Source of the DNA: Branchiostoma floridae
Taxonomy: Eukaryota; Chordata; Leptocardii; Amphioxiformes; Branchiostomatidae
NCBI RefSeq assembly: GCF_000003815.2
Contig: NC_049987.1
Span: 21,338,187 to 21,402,186 of the forward strand
DNA: 64,000 nucleotides
Reading direction: 5' to 3'
Below are positions 23,601 to 34,854 of the stretch, in pieces (position 1 is the stretch's first letter; each line of letters begins with the position of its first letter). Both the position numbers and the translations under genes were made by a program. Under the pieces are notes generated by a model. It had not been told where the DNA came from. It did not search any database and was given only the letters and a program-made list of their open reading frames with translations.

Positions 23601-26600
23601 ACTAGGTCTAAAAACTTCTGAACAATGCTAACCATGGAAAAACATACAGAAATAAGCCGCCTCGTAAACTAGCAACAATCGGTAAATAAACCTATTCACA
23701 GTAGATGCGTTCCACACAACCGATAAAACGTCTGCATCCGCAAAACATGGATATCGTACCCCAAAAGAGATCAAACAATTAAAAACAACCGTGGGTATAC
23801 TGTCCCCACAACAGGCAAAATGAATCAAGTGGATATCTTCCACACAAAAGAAGATAAAACACTAAATCCTCCACACACACGAATAAAATTGACAAATGGA
23901 TTTCCCTCTACATAACCAATCATTTACGTGCCATAGGAAACCCACCACAAAAACGATAAAATATACTATCCTCCACATAAACCAGTTCAATTAGTACAGG
24001 CTTTCCCTAAGACCTCACCTGCCAAATTGGAATAAAGCGCACAACTATAAACCACACAAAAATGCCATTGTTTAAACTAATCATTCGCCACGTGGTCGTC
24101 AGAGGAATCAAATTATGCGCCACCTGCGCCATGTTGGATTACAGCGTGCAGCTGCAAACCACACCAAAATGTAACTGCTAAAATTAATGACCCACCACAT
24201 GGTCGTCGGAGGATAAAGAACATAATACCCTCCAAAAACTAGAGATCACAGCTAGTGGTTGCCCACCACATAAGGCGAGAGAACATTATTACTATCAGAC
24301 TTCTTCCACGGAAACGATAGACAATTTATTAGTGGAAAGCCTCCACAAAACAATAAAACATTTACTTGTGGTTACCCACCACATAAGGCGAGAGAACATT
24401 ACTAGCAGACTTCTTCCGCGGAAACGATAGACAATTTATTAGTGGAAAGCCTCCACAAAACAATAAATCATTTACTTGTGGTTACCCACCACATAAAGCG
24501 ATAGAACATTATTAGCGGACTCCTTCCGCGGAAACGATAGACAATTTATTAGTGGAAAGCCTCCACAAAACAATAAATCATTTACTTGTGGTTACCCACC
24601 ACATAAGGCGAGAGAAATTTTACTAGCGGACTCCTTCCGCGGAAACGAAAGACAATTTATTAGTGGAAAGCCTCCACAAAACAATAAATCATTTACTTGT
24701 GGTTACCCACCACATAAGGCGAGAGAACATTACTAGCGGACTAGTCCTTCCGCGGAAACGAAAGACAATTTATTAGTGGAAAGCCTCCACAAAACAATAA
24801 ATCATTTACTTGTGGTTACCCACCACATAAGGCGAGAGTACATTATTAGCGGACTCCTTCCGGGGAAACGATAAACAAATTATTAAAGGATAGCCTCCAC
24901 AAAACAATAAATCATTTATTAGTGGCTACCCACCACATAAAACGAGAGAACATACTAGCAGAATCCTTCCGCGGAAATAAAAAACAAGTTCTAGTGGATA
25001 GCTTCCACAAAACAAAAAACAATTTACTAGTGGTTACCCTCCACAATAAAACGTTAAACAATACTAGCGGAATCCAAAATCGAAAAAGCAGCACTGTGGA
25101 CATGCTCCACAAAAAAATAATACTAATAGGAACAACAAATTTAAAGGAACCTAATCAAGTCTCACCTGTGAACCCCAAGAAGAATGCTCTAAGTCGGCCA
25201 AAACGTTCAAGTAACTCCGCCGCCAGGCTGCCACGTTAAACTGCCCGTCCTGGGCTCTAAACTCGGGCTCTCCGACCCGACCAACCGTAGTCTGCAAACC
25301 CCAGGACGATAAGTAAGAGCAAAGAGCTATTAAATCTCCTTGGTAAGAGTAAACCATCCCCCAAACCTGACTACAACACTGGGCTCTCAAAATCAGCATC
25401 TGTCGCGCTGGGAAGACCTGGTCTAAAAACAAAGTCAAGAGCACGTGAAGAAGACGAGAAACGTGGTAGCGAAGCTTCCCCTACGCTGCGGTGAGGCTCG
25501 TCCGCTCCGAATGACAAAATGCAAGATTTCTCAGTGTAATAAGTACCCCTGTGTCAGGTGAGTATGTCCAGGTGTAATTGAGGTCACGTGGCGCGCCCCC
25601 AACCTGTTTACGCTTCTTAAGGAATGCGCAAACAGGCTGGGAACGCTAACTTGACTCAATTAGAATAGTACTTAAGTTCAAGTACCAGTTTGACAAGTAG
25701 TGTTTGTCATATTAAAGATCATCGACTGACCTGCAACTTCAGCCAAAACCCACAGTGGTGTCTCCCCTTGGTGCTGATTGGCTGGCTGAGGTGGTTGATT
25801 GACAGGTGTTTGGGGTGGATGATTGACAGGAGGCTGCCCTGCCTGCTGGCTGGTGTGCTCACAGAAGCACCGGAAGCAGAATCCCATCTGTTCTTTAGTG
25901 CCAAACATCTCACATCCCTGGGCTGCATTCACACATGGTGGCTGTGGCTCGTCTGGTACAGGGAGTTGTGTTGTTGTCCTGGCAACTGACACGGTACCTC
26001 CTTCCTCTGTTGGCATGGTGACGTTCCCAGGAGTCACGACCACTGACGCCCCATGGCCTGCTGTGATGATGGTGTTGGCTGGCAGTTCCTCAGGTGAGTG
26101 ATGAGGACCATTGGGCAGAGGATTTGCTGAGGCAGCAGGCTTCTTGCTATGGTACTCCTTTAGGATGTGGAAACACTTGGAGCAGAGACCATTGAACCTG
26201 GCATCACCAATGGCATCACAGTGAGGTGCTCGACATTGATTCTGGTTGACAACCAGTAGAATGGGCTGTGCATCTCCCATAGATGCAGCAGAAGCTGCAG
26301 TGCTGGAAGCAAGTGGCTCTGAGTTGCTGCTGGGAGCTTCAAGTGAGTGAGGTGTGCTGCTCTCCTCTTCACTCGAGGCTACCAGTTCCTTTGGTTTGGA
26401 ACTTGGAACGTCAGATGTTACTGGGCTGTTGCTGCAAAGGGCCTCTGAAGTAACATTTGTGTTGGAGGCAGATGACCTGTATAGATCATCACTTGAAATT
26501 GACGCATAGGCATATGCACATCGCTTTGGAGGTGGAGCCTGGTTCTCTGGTTCCCTTGGCCTCAGTAACTTTGTGCTCTCTTGCTCCATGTTTATCGGCA

Positions 26601-29600
26601 TCTCTTCTGCTGGATTAGGTGATGGGCAAGGACCCCTTCCAAAGTGAGGTGCATTTCCAGCTGTGGGAGTAAATGCTTCAGCTGACATATTTGACAAAGC
26701 TTCCATTTGCATGTCTACCTGTTGAGCACCATCCACACATATGGCAGCATTAACTTCTTCTACTTTCTCATGCAAGATGATCCGGTCGCCTTCCTTGTTC
26801 TCAGCAGCCCTGCCAGTGTGGATGGAATTGTTAGTGACTGGAATGGGAAGGGACTTTTCTTTCTGTTCCTCGTGGTTGTTTATGGGGGAATGGTTTGCAG
26901 TGATGACCCTACGTTCTTGTTGTTTCTCCTGCAAGACCTGCAGGTCCATGTGGACATTCATCACTGTGGAGGTTCCAGCTGATGCCACCTCAGTAGGCTG
27001 CTGTTGCAGCGATGGTGGTGAGGACACAACATCATAATATGCTGGAGGTGGGTCATCATTATCATCAGCTGTTGTGGGTGACTCTGATGATAATGATGCT
27101 GGTGGTTCTCCTGCTGTGATGATGGTGTTGGCTGGCAGTTCCTCAGATGAGTGATAAGGACCATTGGGTAGAGGATTTGCTGAGGCAGCAGGCTTCTTGC
27201 TGTGGTACTCCTTGAGGGTGTGGTAACACTTGGAGCAGAGGTTGTTGTACATGGCATCTCCGTAAGCATCACAATGAGGTGCCGGACACTGCTTCCTTTC
27301 AACAAGAGAGGGAACAGGCTGAGGATCTCCTGCAAATGCAGCAGATGCTGTGCTGGTAGGAGCTGCAGGAGGTGGCTCTGCAGTGCTGCTGGGAGCTGCA
27401 GCTGGTTGTGGTGTTGGTGGTTTTGGTGATGCCGGAATCTTCACCTTTTTCAGGCACCGGTAACACCTGCCACCGGTGTTCTCAAGCTTTAGGTTTGGGC
27501 ATCCTTCAATCAAGCACTTTGTAGAATCACTTGCTCCAGTTTGTGGGCCAATGGGACCTTGGAGAACGGTTGAAAAAGAAGACTGTTCAAACCCAGGGGG
27601 CCTGGTCTCACTTTGGGTTGAAATCTGGTTGTTGGAGCCTCCTTCTGCACCAGTACCAGTGAGTACTAGTTCTTCTGGCCCTGCTGCTGAAGTCTTGACT
27701 GCAAATCTTCCTTTGCCACTTTCCTTGGTGTAACATTCAGGACAAAGACCATTGGATGTCTCAACCCTGAAACAGTCTGTTGTCTTGCACTTCTTGAAAT
27801 ACCTTGCTTTGGTCACATCATTGATGGGTGCAGTTGAGTAAACTTCTTCAGCTGGTCGTTGGGGTGCTGTGGCCACAGTTTGCTGGGTGCCTGCAATTTT
27901 AGTGGCTGGTTTTGGTCGAGATTTCTTTCCCAACTCCATCAGGTAGCACTGAGAGCAGTACCCATCCTGGCCAGGTGCCCCGAACATCTCGCATCCTGCA
28001 GTCTTGCAGGTGGGGGATCCTCCAGGTGTAGATGTCTTGGCAGACGTAAATGTTGAACTGATGTGTGTCAAAACTGCAGCCATAGTTGTGACAGCTGCAG
28101 CTACAGCTGTGACAGGTGTAGTCACAGTTGGGATAGCTGCTGCAACAGCACCTGCAGCTCTACATTGTTGGTCAATGTAACATCTCTTACACATGTCATT
28201 GGTTTTGGGATAGCCTGTCCTCTGACACTCTGGGATGATGCACTTTGCTGGAGTGAAGTCACTAATATGGCCCAGACTCTGACTGTTGGTCCTGTTCTCA
28301 ATGCTGTGCAGTGGCTGTGGAGTAGTTGGAATGATACCCAGACTCGAGGCACGCTCAGTTTGCTTGAGTGGATGCACAGATGGAGGCTGGCCTGACTTTG
28401 TAACAAAGCAGACGAAGCAGACGTCACAGAGGTTCTCATTGTCAGAGTTGCGGTCATTGTTGCAGCCCTCAGTGATGCACTTGTTAGGATTTCCTGCAGG
28501 TGGCTGCACTTCTTTTGCAGTCTTGGTGGCTCTTCCTACTTCCACCTCCCTTCTACGCTGATCACCATTTATTTTCTCATAACATTCGTGACAGTATTCT
28601 CCAGTGGCAATAGAGCAGAAGTACTGGCACCCTGGGGTCCTGCACTCCCTCATCCACATGGAAGAATTTGGAACATCATCAGCTGGCAATACTGCAGCTT
28701 CAGCTGGTCCTGGTGGCTTCTTGGAGACTCTACTCTCTCTGAAACATGCTGCGCAAAGTCCGTTTTGCTCAGGTGTCCCATACATTTCACAGCCAGGAGC
28801 ATCACATATTTTTGCTTCTTTTCCAGCTTCAGCTTTCTCTTTGTTGACTGCTGGTGGTTCTAACTTGTTTTGAGCCAGTTTGTCTGCCTCTCCACCTTCC
28901 TGTACTTCTTCTGGCTTCTTGTAAGTCTTCTCCATTGCGTGGAAGAAGTCTTTGATGAGATCTTGCTCCTCAGGAGGAGGATTTAGGTTCAGCTTGGCTG
29001 CCAGAACCATGGAGATGGACTCCTTTCTTGTATACGGCAGCTCCATCAGATCCAGGTACTTCTGTAGAAGCTCTTTAGCCTGGTTCTCCTCATGCTCGAG
29101 CAGAAACTGAACTGTCAGCATGGTGAGGTCATGTTTGACCAGAGGGACAGCATACTCCCCTGTAGCCAGGCCTATCGGTGCTGGGGCCTCCTCTTGGCTC
29201 AGTAAGGGTGTGAAGTGCTGCTGCAGGTACCCAAGTATGATGGGAGACCGCACACATTCTTCAGGCTTCCAACGTAAGGGAAGGTAGATTCCGCTGAAGT
29301 GGATCGGAGCGAAGGTGTGGCCCTCGTAGTTGTGCAGGACATCTTCTGCAAGGATGATGATTGGTCGACGAAGGAGATTGGCCAGAACAAAGATGTGGAA
29401 CTCTTCAAGGGACTTGTAGGGGAGGTCATTGGCCTCAGGAGGGTTTGGTGTTGGGTCTGTCATTGAAACCACAATGTTCCACTCATGCTTCCATTCCTGA
29501 AACATAGCAAAAGTACATACCATACTGTTTAGAGCTTGTTATGGTCAGATAATATGTTAACCTCAAAAAATTATGCTTAGGTTGAAGGAAATAAAAGTCT

Positions 29601-31565
29601 ATATTTTTCTGCTATTGTTAACTGCAATGAATACAGAATCTTGCTGAGCCTTTTTTCTCATCTGTGGTGCAGATTTAAGTAAAGTAAAAGAAGTGTTCCT
29701 TTTTCCATGCCAATCCTTACCAATGAAGCATACTCCAGGTCCACATGCTGGTTGTGAGATTTACAGCTACGATTCCAGCGTCTCTTCATGTCCTCCGTCA
29801 TGTCAGCCACCATGGTACGGTTCAGCAGCCTGCGGAGGGTCAGGTCTCGGTCGTGGATCCCCCACATGTACTGGCACACAGCATGCAGCAGGCAGTTCCC
29901 ATCACCTGGTAATACATGAAATAGACATTAAAGCCGAAAGAAGCAACATTCAACTTTGGATCATTGAACTAGAAATGTTGCTAAAATGGACGGTAATGTT
30001 GGTAAACCATCTTTTTTAAGTGGGGTCTGTGGAAGATAAATACATGTAGGAAAGGTGACTACATGAACACAAGATGTACATGGTGTATGGGACAATCTTT
30101 TTAGCGAATGTCCACAAACGCCCACTCTGGAGAAATCCGCGCTAAACAAATCTCATATTTTTTGCTTAGAATATGTCCACGTTGTGCTCCCATGTATTAA
30201 TCCTGAGTTTCAAGTCAATCCATTGGCCCAAAGTGACATAAATCAAAGTTGACGATTTTCAATGGTCTTTTTAGCAAAAGCCCACTATATCCAAAAATAT
30301 CGGCCGTCGCACAATGGCACCTATTAAAACCTACCTTTTTGAGTCCCTTTTTTGTCAAAATGTATGGCGATACTTATAGAATGGTAAAGGCCGCATGTAG
30401 CCAGTCGCAAGTATGCAAATAAGTCTAGTGTCTGCCATTTTGAATTCTTAGCATTAATGTGGACTAAAAAAAGGGACTAAAAGGCTTGTAAAGCACGGAA
30501 ACTTCGTACACAGCAATGGGGCACCTTCCTAGAACATGTTTGCTAAAAAGACTATGCGATGGTGTATACTGTATAGGGAACAGAATCAGCTACCTGTTCC
30601 ATAGAATAAAGGAGTGCTAAGGGGAAACATGGGGAAACATTCTGCTAGAACAAGGAAGCTAGTTTTGGGAGCTAAGTAAGTAATGAGAACATGGCCCCTA
30701 TTCTTGGTTACAATAACATAAGAACAAAACAAAACAGTCTCAGTACACATAACACATTCTAATTTCTGCAAGTGTGGAAAGACTAACAAAAAACTTACCT
30801 GTGGTCGGCACTGGTGTCAAGGGTCTGGAAACTCTGCACCAATTCAGAACTTTTGCTTCTTCCAAGGTTTTCTGCATAGATGCACATAATAGTTTCTCTC
30901 AATACATGTATATGGATCTAACTGTCTTGACTGCTTTTTTGCCAAACTAGATAATGTGATATCGACCTGAAAGCACAAGTCAACATAAAAAATTATGGCC
31001 GTATCAAAGATGAAGGAGCAAGAAGTGGACCATGAATGATATTAGTTTATGAAGGTGTCAAAATTTGAAGATTTGTACTGGGGACTTTTCTATTACTTCA
31101 AAACTAATATGACACCATTTTTGCACCATCTCTGCCAGTTGCACTGGCTAGAAACCCAGAACTCTCCCAGTCTGTGTCCACATTAATTTTGCACAGAAAA
31201 GTTAGTACTACAGTGACTATTATTAAAATATCAGTGACACTAATGACTCCTTTAGACACTGACAAACACAAAATGTGACAAATTCAAATGAAAAAATGTT
31301 GTAGCCCATACCATAATGTCTTACTACATACCTGCATAAAGCGGTCAATCAGCAGCTTATTCAAGTCTTCTTGAAAGTCCAGAGGAAACATGCTGATAGG
31401 GGGTAACATCAGGCTGTGCCCAGTCATGGCGCCCAGGTAGCACACCTCTGCTCCTGTCACATCTCTGCCACTCTGTATACTGTCCAGGACCAGGTCCCGC
31501 AGCCGTCGGGTTTTGTCGATGTCGACAAACGACGGGCTTCTCGGCATCTCGTTCACTTTTTCCAT
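20301..31565 (-). CDS. TNFAIP3-like: A20 (TNFAIP3)-like deubiquitinase with 13 A20 zinc fingers (gene 2)
   Basis: Seven coding exons (31565-31332, 30871-30799, 29905-29721, 29496-25731, 22220-22048, 20919-20811, 20680-20301) join in frame into 1639 aa. The OTU triad is Asp74 (LIDRFMQ), Cys107 (GDGNCLLHAV) and His258. Thirteen A20 fingers follow, the first near residue 395 and the last at Cys1610. Finger 6 has only nine residues in its middle loop, two fewer than gene 1. Fingers 8 and 9 are an internal duplicate flanking a 350-residue insert that gene 1 lacks; this insert carries a PPAY motif at 981-984. The C-terminal finger (NEKCYGYCNACY) is ZnF7-like. By homology it should trim or edit ubiquitin chains to damp NF-kB signalling. 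It is a close inverted paralogue of gene 1, which lies tail to tail with it. Exon 6 rests on a short open segment and is the least certain. Confidence 0.9.
20811..20919 (-). CDS. gene 2 coding exon 6: finger 12
   Basis: A 109-bp exon lies between TTTCTGTAG and CAGGAG|GTGAG. It encodes one finger (LCRGPGCQNE, then LGFCPVCF) with ten rather than eleven middle residues. The acceptor was chosen for its pyrimidine tract and because it keeps phase; an alternative AG lies at GGACAG just downstream. Confidence 0.7.
20960..20985. repeat. AATG microsatellite
   Basis: Several AATG units run in gene 2 intron 5. Confidence 0.8.
21789..21826. repeat. copy of a dispersed GGATGTCATCCATA motif
   Basis: It shares GAGGATGTCATCCATA and TTGTGGC with 32286-32325 and, inverted, with 407-447. 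It probably marks the end of a repeat family. Confidence 0.5.
22048..22220 (-). CDS. gene 2 coding exon 5: finger 11
   Basis: The acceptor CATTTCCAG leads in phase 1 into ASHYAARLPRQRC and one A20 finger. It ends GAG|GTAGGT. It is the counterpart of gene 1 exon 5 but stops 11 codons earlier. Confidence 0.87.
22546..22955. mobile_element. short non-autonomous mobile element in gene 2 intron 4 (element 1)
   Basis: A 410-bp unit lies between two copies of AGTACT (22540-22545 and 22956-22961). Its first 61 bp recur at 22962-23022 and its last 192 bp recur at 25474-25666, so it shares both ends with the longer element beside it. A subterminal hairpin with arms CCTGTTTACGC and GCGCAAACAGG lies near the right end. 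No coding capacity. Class unresolved. Confidence 0.75.
23100..23255. repeat. pyrimidine-rich minisatellite inside element 2
   Basis: Degenerate units of about 17-18 bp (CCCAAACCTCTATCCTTT) repeat without interruption. Confidence 0.75.
24240..25090. repeat. 110-bp tandem satellite inside element 2
   Basis: The landmark CCCACCACATAA recurs at about 24262, 24375, 24485, 24595, 24705, 24819 and 24929, with a diverged copy near 25036, giving a 107-114 bp period. Middle copies are nearly identical and edge copies are degraded. Confidence 0.9.
25151..25444 (-). CDS. unrecognised 97-aa open frame inside element 2
   Basis: The frame starts MLLTLFLDQVFPARQ and is rich in Leu, Gln, Trp and Cys. After SSWGSQ it crosses a good donor sequence (CAG|GTGAGA, near 25165), so it may be an exon. 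I do not recognise a family. Its balanced residue use looks more coding than the surrounding satellite. It could be element-encoded or a captured host exon. Confidence 0.3.
   Translation of the reverse strand: MLLTLFLDQVFPARQMLILRAQCCSQVWGMVYSYQGDLIALCSYLSSWGLQTTVGRVGEPEFRAQDGQFNVAAWRRSYLNVLADLEHSSWGSQVRLD
25731..29496 (-). CDS. gene 2 coding exon 4: rest of OTU domain and fingers 1-10
   Basis: A 3766-bp exon starts at EWKHEW after TATGTTTCAG, includes the catalytic His258 and encodes ten fingers. The duplicated fingers 8 and 9 flank an insert (about 27100-26300) that is Ser/Pro-rich with a Glu/Gln-rich middle and the PPAY motif at 27048-27037. It ends in phase 1 at GCAG|GTCAGT, the same place and phase as gene 1 exon 4. 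Confidence 0.9.
29721..29905 (-). CDS. gene 2 coding exon 3: catalytic cysteine exon
   Basis: The acceptor TATTACCAG is followed by GDGNCLLHAVCQYMWG, which holds Cys107. 'QYMWG' also occurs in human A20 at this place. It ends TCATTG|GTAAGG in phase 0 and is two codons shorter than in gene 1. Confidence 0.88.
30799..30871 (-). CDS. gene 2 coding exon 2
   Basis: A 73-bp exon, the same size and phase as in gene 1, encodes KTLEEAKVLNWCRVSRPLTP. It lies between TCTGCAG and CACAG|GTAAG. Confidence 0.85.
31332..31565 (-). CDS. gene 2 coding exon 1: start and OTU N-terminus
   Basis: It starts at ATG 31565, 29 bp past an acceptor (TTTTACAG, exon from 31594), so a 5' non-coding exon lies further upstream. 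It encodes 78 residues ending LIDRFMQ with the presumed catalytic Asp74, then CAG|GTATGT. Confidence 0.88.
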
Positions 31566-32258
31566 GTCTTCTTATGTCACATTCAAGGATGATCCTGTAA
31601 AATGATGTCAGGCTGTTACATCTGATTGTAATGAGTAAAGGCATTAGCACCATGTATAGGAAGCTGGGGCTAAAAATAGAAAAGAAGCAACAGGGTTTCC
31701 CATGAAAGTTGGGGAAGTTTCATGTATGTGACCTTTTCATAGGTAATCCTGCAAAGAGATGATTGCTTTTGAATTTGAGGATCAATACTTCAATAATCAA
31801 TACAATCATGTACTTCTTCAGGATCAATACTAATGACCAATCACTTCAGAACGTAAACGTATACTCGCAACAGTTATGAACACATTATCTTATTAACACG
31901 TGATCTGGATACGTGTCGTCAGCGATTGGTCAAACGTGCCAGGAAGTTTATAACGGCCACCGTCTCTTTCAGTGATGGCTTTTAGTGCCCTGATATACAC
32001 GGCCTCCCGTACGGCCTCCTCTTACAAAGTAGTCCTATTCCGTGTCCAGTATTCTGACTTTGTCCAGTTTAACATTCCTGCAAAAAAGGCCCCCCATGTT
32101 GGAAATCAAACCTTCTGGGGCATCTAACCAATTTACTAATTAACAAAAGTCTCACTTATTAACAGGCAAACAAAAAAGCAATGAGCACGCAATGTTAACA
32201 ATCTACATGAACTCATACTGATAGGGGCGCCATGGTCAACAACAGGCAGGGAATTTTT

Positions 32259-32325
32259 TTGCCCGCGCGCAATAGTTTTGGGGTCTCCAGAGGATGTCAT
32301 CCATAAAATAAAATCGTTGTGGCCT
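32259..32325. repeat. dispersed repeat copy (GCCCGCGCGCAATAG ... TTGTGGCC)
   Basis: It contains the GAGGATGTCATCCATA motif shared with 21789-21826 and, inverted, 407-447. Confidence 0.5.
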
Positions 32326-32329
32326 GAGG

Positions 32330-32460
32330 TGGCAACCGCATGTAAAACCCACTAAAGGAAGGAGCAGCTAAGGTGTGACCATCTGTCATAAGGTGCAACA
32401 CAGGCAGGCGGTGTTGGACGGGTCGCAAAGCATGACAGGTAATTTTCTTGGTCGGAATAG
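32330..32460 (-). pseudogene. possible relic of an A20-type OTU domain
   Basis: The frame includes DGHTLAAPSFSGFYMRL, which lines up with EGHTFAPIHFSGIYLPL of genes 1 and 2. A preceding LRP...VLH matches LRRP...VLH. The catalytic His segment is not intact and a stop follows shortly. It lies 0.8 kb upstream of gene 2. The next bases belong to a dispersed repeat (32288-32325), so a transposon-borne OTU fragment is an alternative. Confidence 0.3.
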
Positions 32461-33814
32461 TGGGGAGCCCATTTGTGCTGCCAGCTGCCCCAGGAGGACA
32501 TCCACCAGAGATCCGTAAACATGCCAAAATGACTGCCACTGGAGGATATTGTGTTCTTCTAGTGCTGTTTTAGGCCACCAACTGCCATTTTCCGGTCAGC
32601 TACGTGTCCCCACAAGACACCAGGTTTGTGTACTACTAGACTTTTTTCAGTGTAACTCCTTTGGAATTGGTACCCCAATGGAATAAAAACATTACATAAA
32701 ATAACCACCCGCTGCCAAAACAACAGTGGTCGAAACCTACATAAATATCCTACACATGATATAGAGAATCCCACTACATCTATTGTATTTTCTCAAATAA
32801 AGTCTCAGATCAGACCTTGAACTGGATAAATTCAAAATTATGCTATTTTGCATAAAATAACCTGGGGTTACACTGTCATTGTCTCTTCAAACTTGTAAAT
32901 TGCCAACTGGAACTTTCAAAAAAGATACCACTTGCTTTATTTTAGGCTCTTTTACCACTTATCCATGCAATAACTTCAAATAAAGTATGCACCCAAGTGT
33001 GTACTCCAATCGAGAAAATACAGTACATACTATTGGTTGTGGGGGAGGAGCAGGGCTGTCTCCAGGACCCGTCCTTCCATCTTGGGAAGGAAATTTGCTT
33101 GTTGGGACGGAAAAAAGAATTCACCCCATCTGCACTGGCGGCAGCCGCCCCCACAGAAAATTGGTCGTGGGGGTGATGCCCCCACGATAAAACACCCAAA
33201 ATAAAGCCGAAACCCTTGTGTATATTTTCACTAATGGAAATTTCATCAAACCTTGCTAGTCTACCGGCAAAACTTGCATTTCAGAGGGACGGTCCAGATT
33301 TCAAAATTTCTAAGGGTTAAGGACCTCCCTAGCGAGAACTCGTGCCTTCGCCGCTAAACGTGGCGGAAATATATTGCAGGAGCGTCGCCCCCCAAACCTT
33401 TTTTACTAATAGAAATTTCATTATCAAAGTTAGGTTTGTTTACAAGAAAACTGTGTCCCTCAAATACAGGAAGTGACGTTTAAAGCGTCCTGATTTCAAA
33501 AATTTTCCAGACCTCCCTAGCTTGCGAAGGCTTTCGTCTACGGCAATCACGACGTAGTGCAAAATATGTCTGGGTCGTTTCTTTGTGTAATTGTGCCCAG
33601 AGAGCTGCTGTAATAATGCAGGGTGAATTTTCTTACAGTGAAGGAGAACAAGTGACCGTAGGTAACATAGTCTGTGACGTCGGTCTGGTATATGTTGGTT
33701 GTTTTGTCTTCTTTGGTGTGTGACGTTGTGCTTATATCCTATAATGATTCTTTTCATGGTGTTAGATATATCGTTTTATTTAAAGTTGCTTAATCCACAC
33801 TGTTGCAAGAAATG

Positions 33815-34690
33815 TACAGTCAAACCTGTCTATAATGGCCACTCAAGAGACTGGTCAAAATTGGCCACTATAGAGAGGTGGCCGCTATAGACAAAATGCT
33901 GATCAATTGGCCAAAGGCAATAAGTTACACATGGTTTTAGTAACCATTGATCTTTATTCACATTATTCAGTACTGTACATGCACTGTAATGATTGTTACA
34001 CTATATGTATCAAGAAAACAAAAGTTAAATTAAAGTTTTAAATGTTCTTTGACTTTATTCTACAGTTGATATTGTCTGATTTCTTTGATCCTTGAACCGG
34101 CTTCGATCCTGTGATACTTCATCCATGCGTTCCCGCTCACGTTCACACGTCAGATTCCCTCACTATGCTAATGTAGTACTCACAAAAAAAGCCTGCCAAT
34201 TTAGACTTATCTCTTAATAAATGTAAGAATAAGATCCACCATAGTCTTAAGTTCATATAGTTTTATCTGTGTAACAATTGATTTAGTATGTTTTTGTAAT
34301 GTAAATCAACCTCACCGATAGTGTATTAGAACGTAACTTTACCACAATGTACCTCCGTAATAGTGGTGTCGTCTGTTGACCTTATATGACCTCCTTTGTC
34401 GGGAGGTAGGCAATTTTCTTTAGAAAATAAAGAGGTTTTTTAAATCCGGTGTAGGGTGTTGATACGGCCGAACGCGTGTCGGACCGTAGAACAGCCGTCC
34501 GTGTGGCCGTAATCGGCAGTGTTTCTGTATCTACGGGACCGGAAATCATGTGGCCGTGGCCGCGTTGGGTAGGTTGCCGCTAAGCCTATTTCTTTTAAAA
34601 TCATTACGAATCCAAGGGACCGACAAAAAGTGGCCACTATGGCCAGGTGGAAGGTATGCAAAGGTGGCCGCTAATACAGGTTCGACAGTA
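33815..34690. mobile_element. 876-bp non-autonomous TIR transposon
   Basis: TACAGTCAAACCTGT followed by ATAATGGCCAC at the left is mirrored by GTGGCCGCTAATACAGG then TTCGACAGTA at the right. TA dinucleotides at both ends suggest a TA target site. No transposase frame. Confidence 0.65.
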
Positions 34691-34854
34691 TTTGTAATTG
34701 CAAACTTTTTTTGCAAAAGGTTGCAGAACTCTTTCGTCTTGTGTAATATTAGAATTAAAATAAAAACTTCTGAAAGAATAACTTGGAGATATTCTTAATC
34801 TTATATGAATTTTTAGACAAGACAATGACTTGAGCCTAACCCCGAGCAGTGCTC

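Larger units (their letters stand above)
22962..25666. mobile_element. 2.7-kb mobile element in gene 2 intron 4 (element 2)
   Basis: It is flanked by AGTACT on both sides (22956-22961 and 25667-25672) and has the same termini as element 1. Inside are a pyrimidine-rich minisatellite, a 110-bp satellite and a minus-strand open frame (25444-25151). The empty AGTACT site in gene 1 (14111-14116) supports insertion after the two genes split. Helitron-like/Helentron-like or LTR-like origins both remain possible. Confidence 0.75.
31595..33814. other. upstream region of gene 2; no gene recognised
   Basis: The 5' non-coding exon of gene 2 should lie here but I could not place it. No perfect kB site was found. 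The OTU-like relic and a dispersed repeat occupy 32259-32460. Confidence 0.4.

Noticed and set aside
31680..31740. GGGTTTCCC and GGGGAAGTTT as kB sites for gene 2.
   Set aside because: Neither fits GGGRNNYYCC, and the gene 2 start site is unknown.
31920..31960. CCAAT and TTTATAA pair as the gene 2 promoter.
   Set aside because: Their order fits a + strand promoter, whereas gene 2 is on the minus strand.
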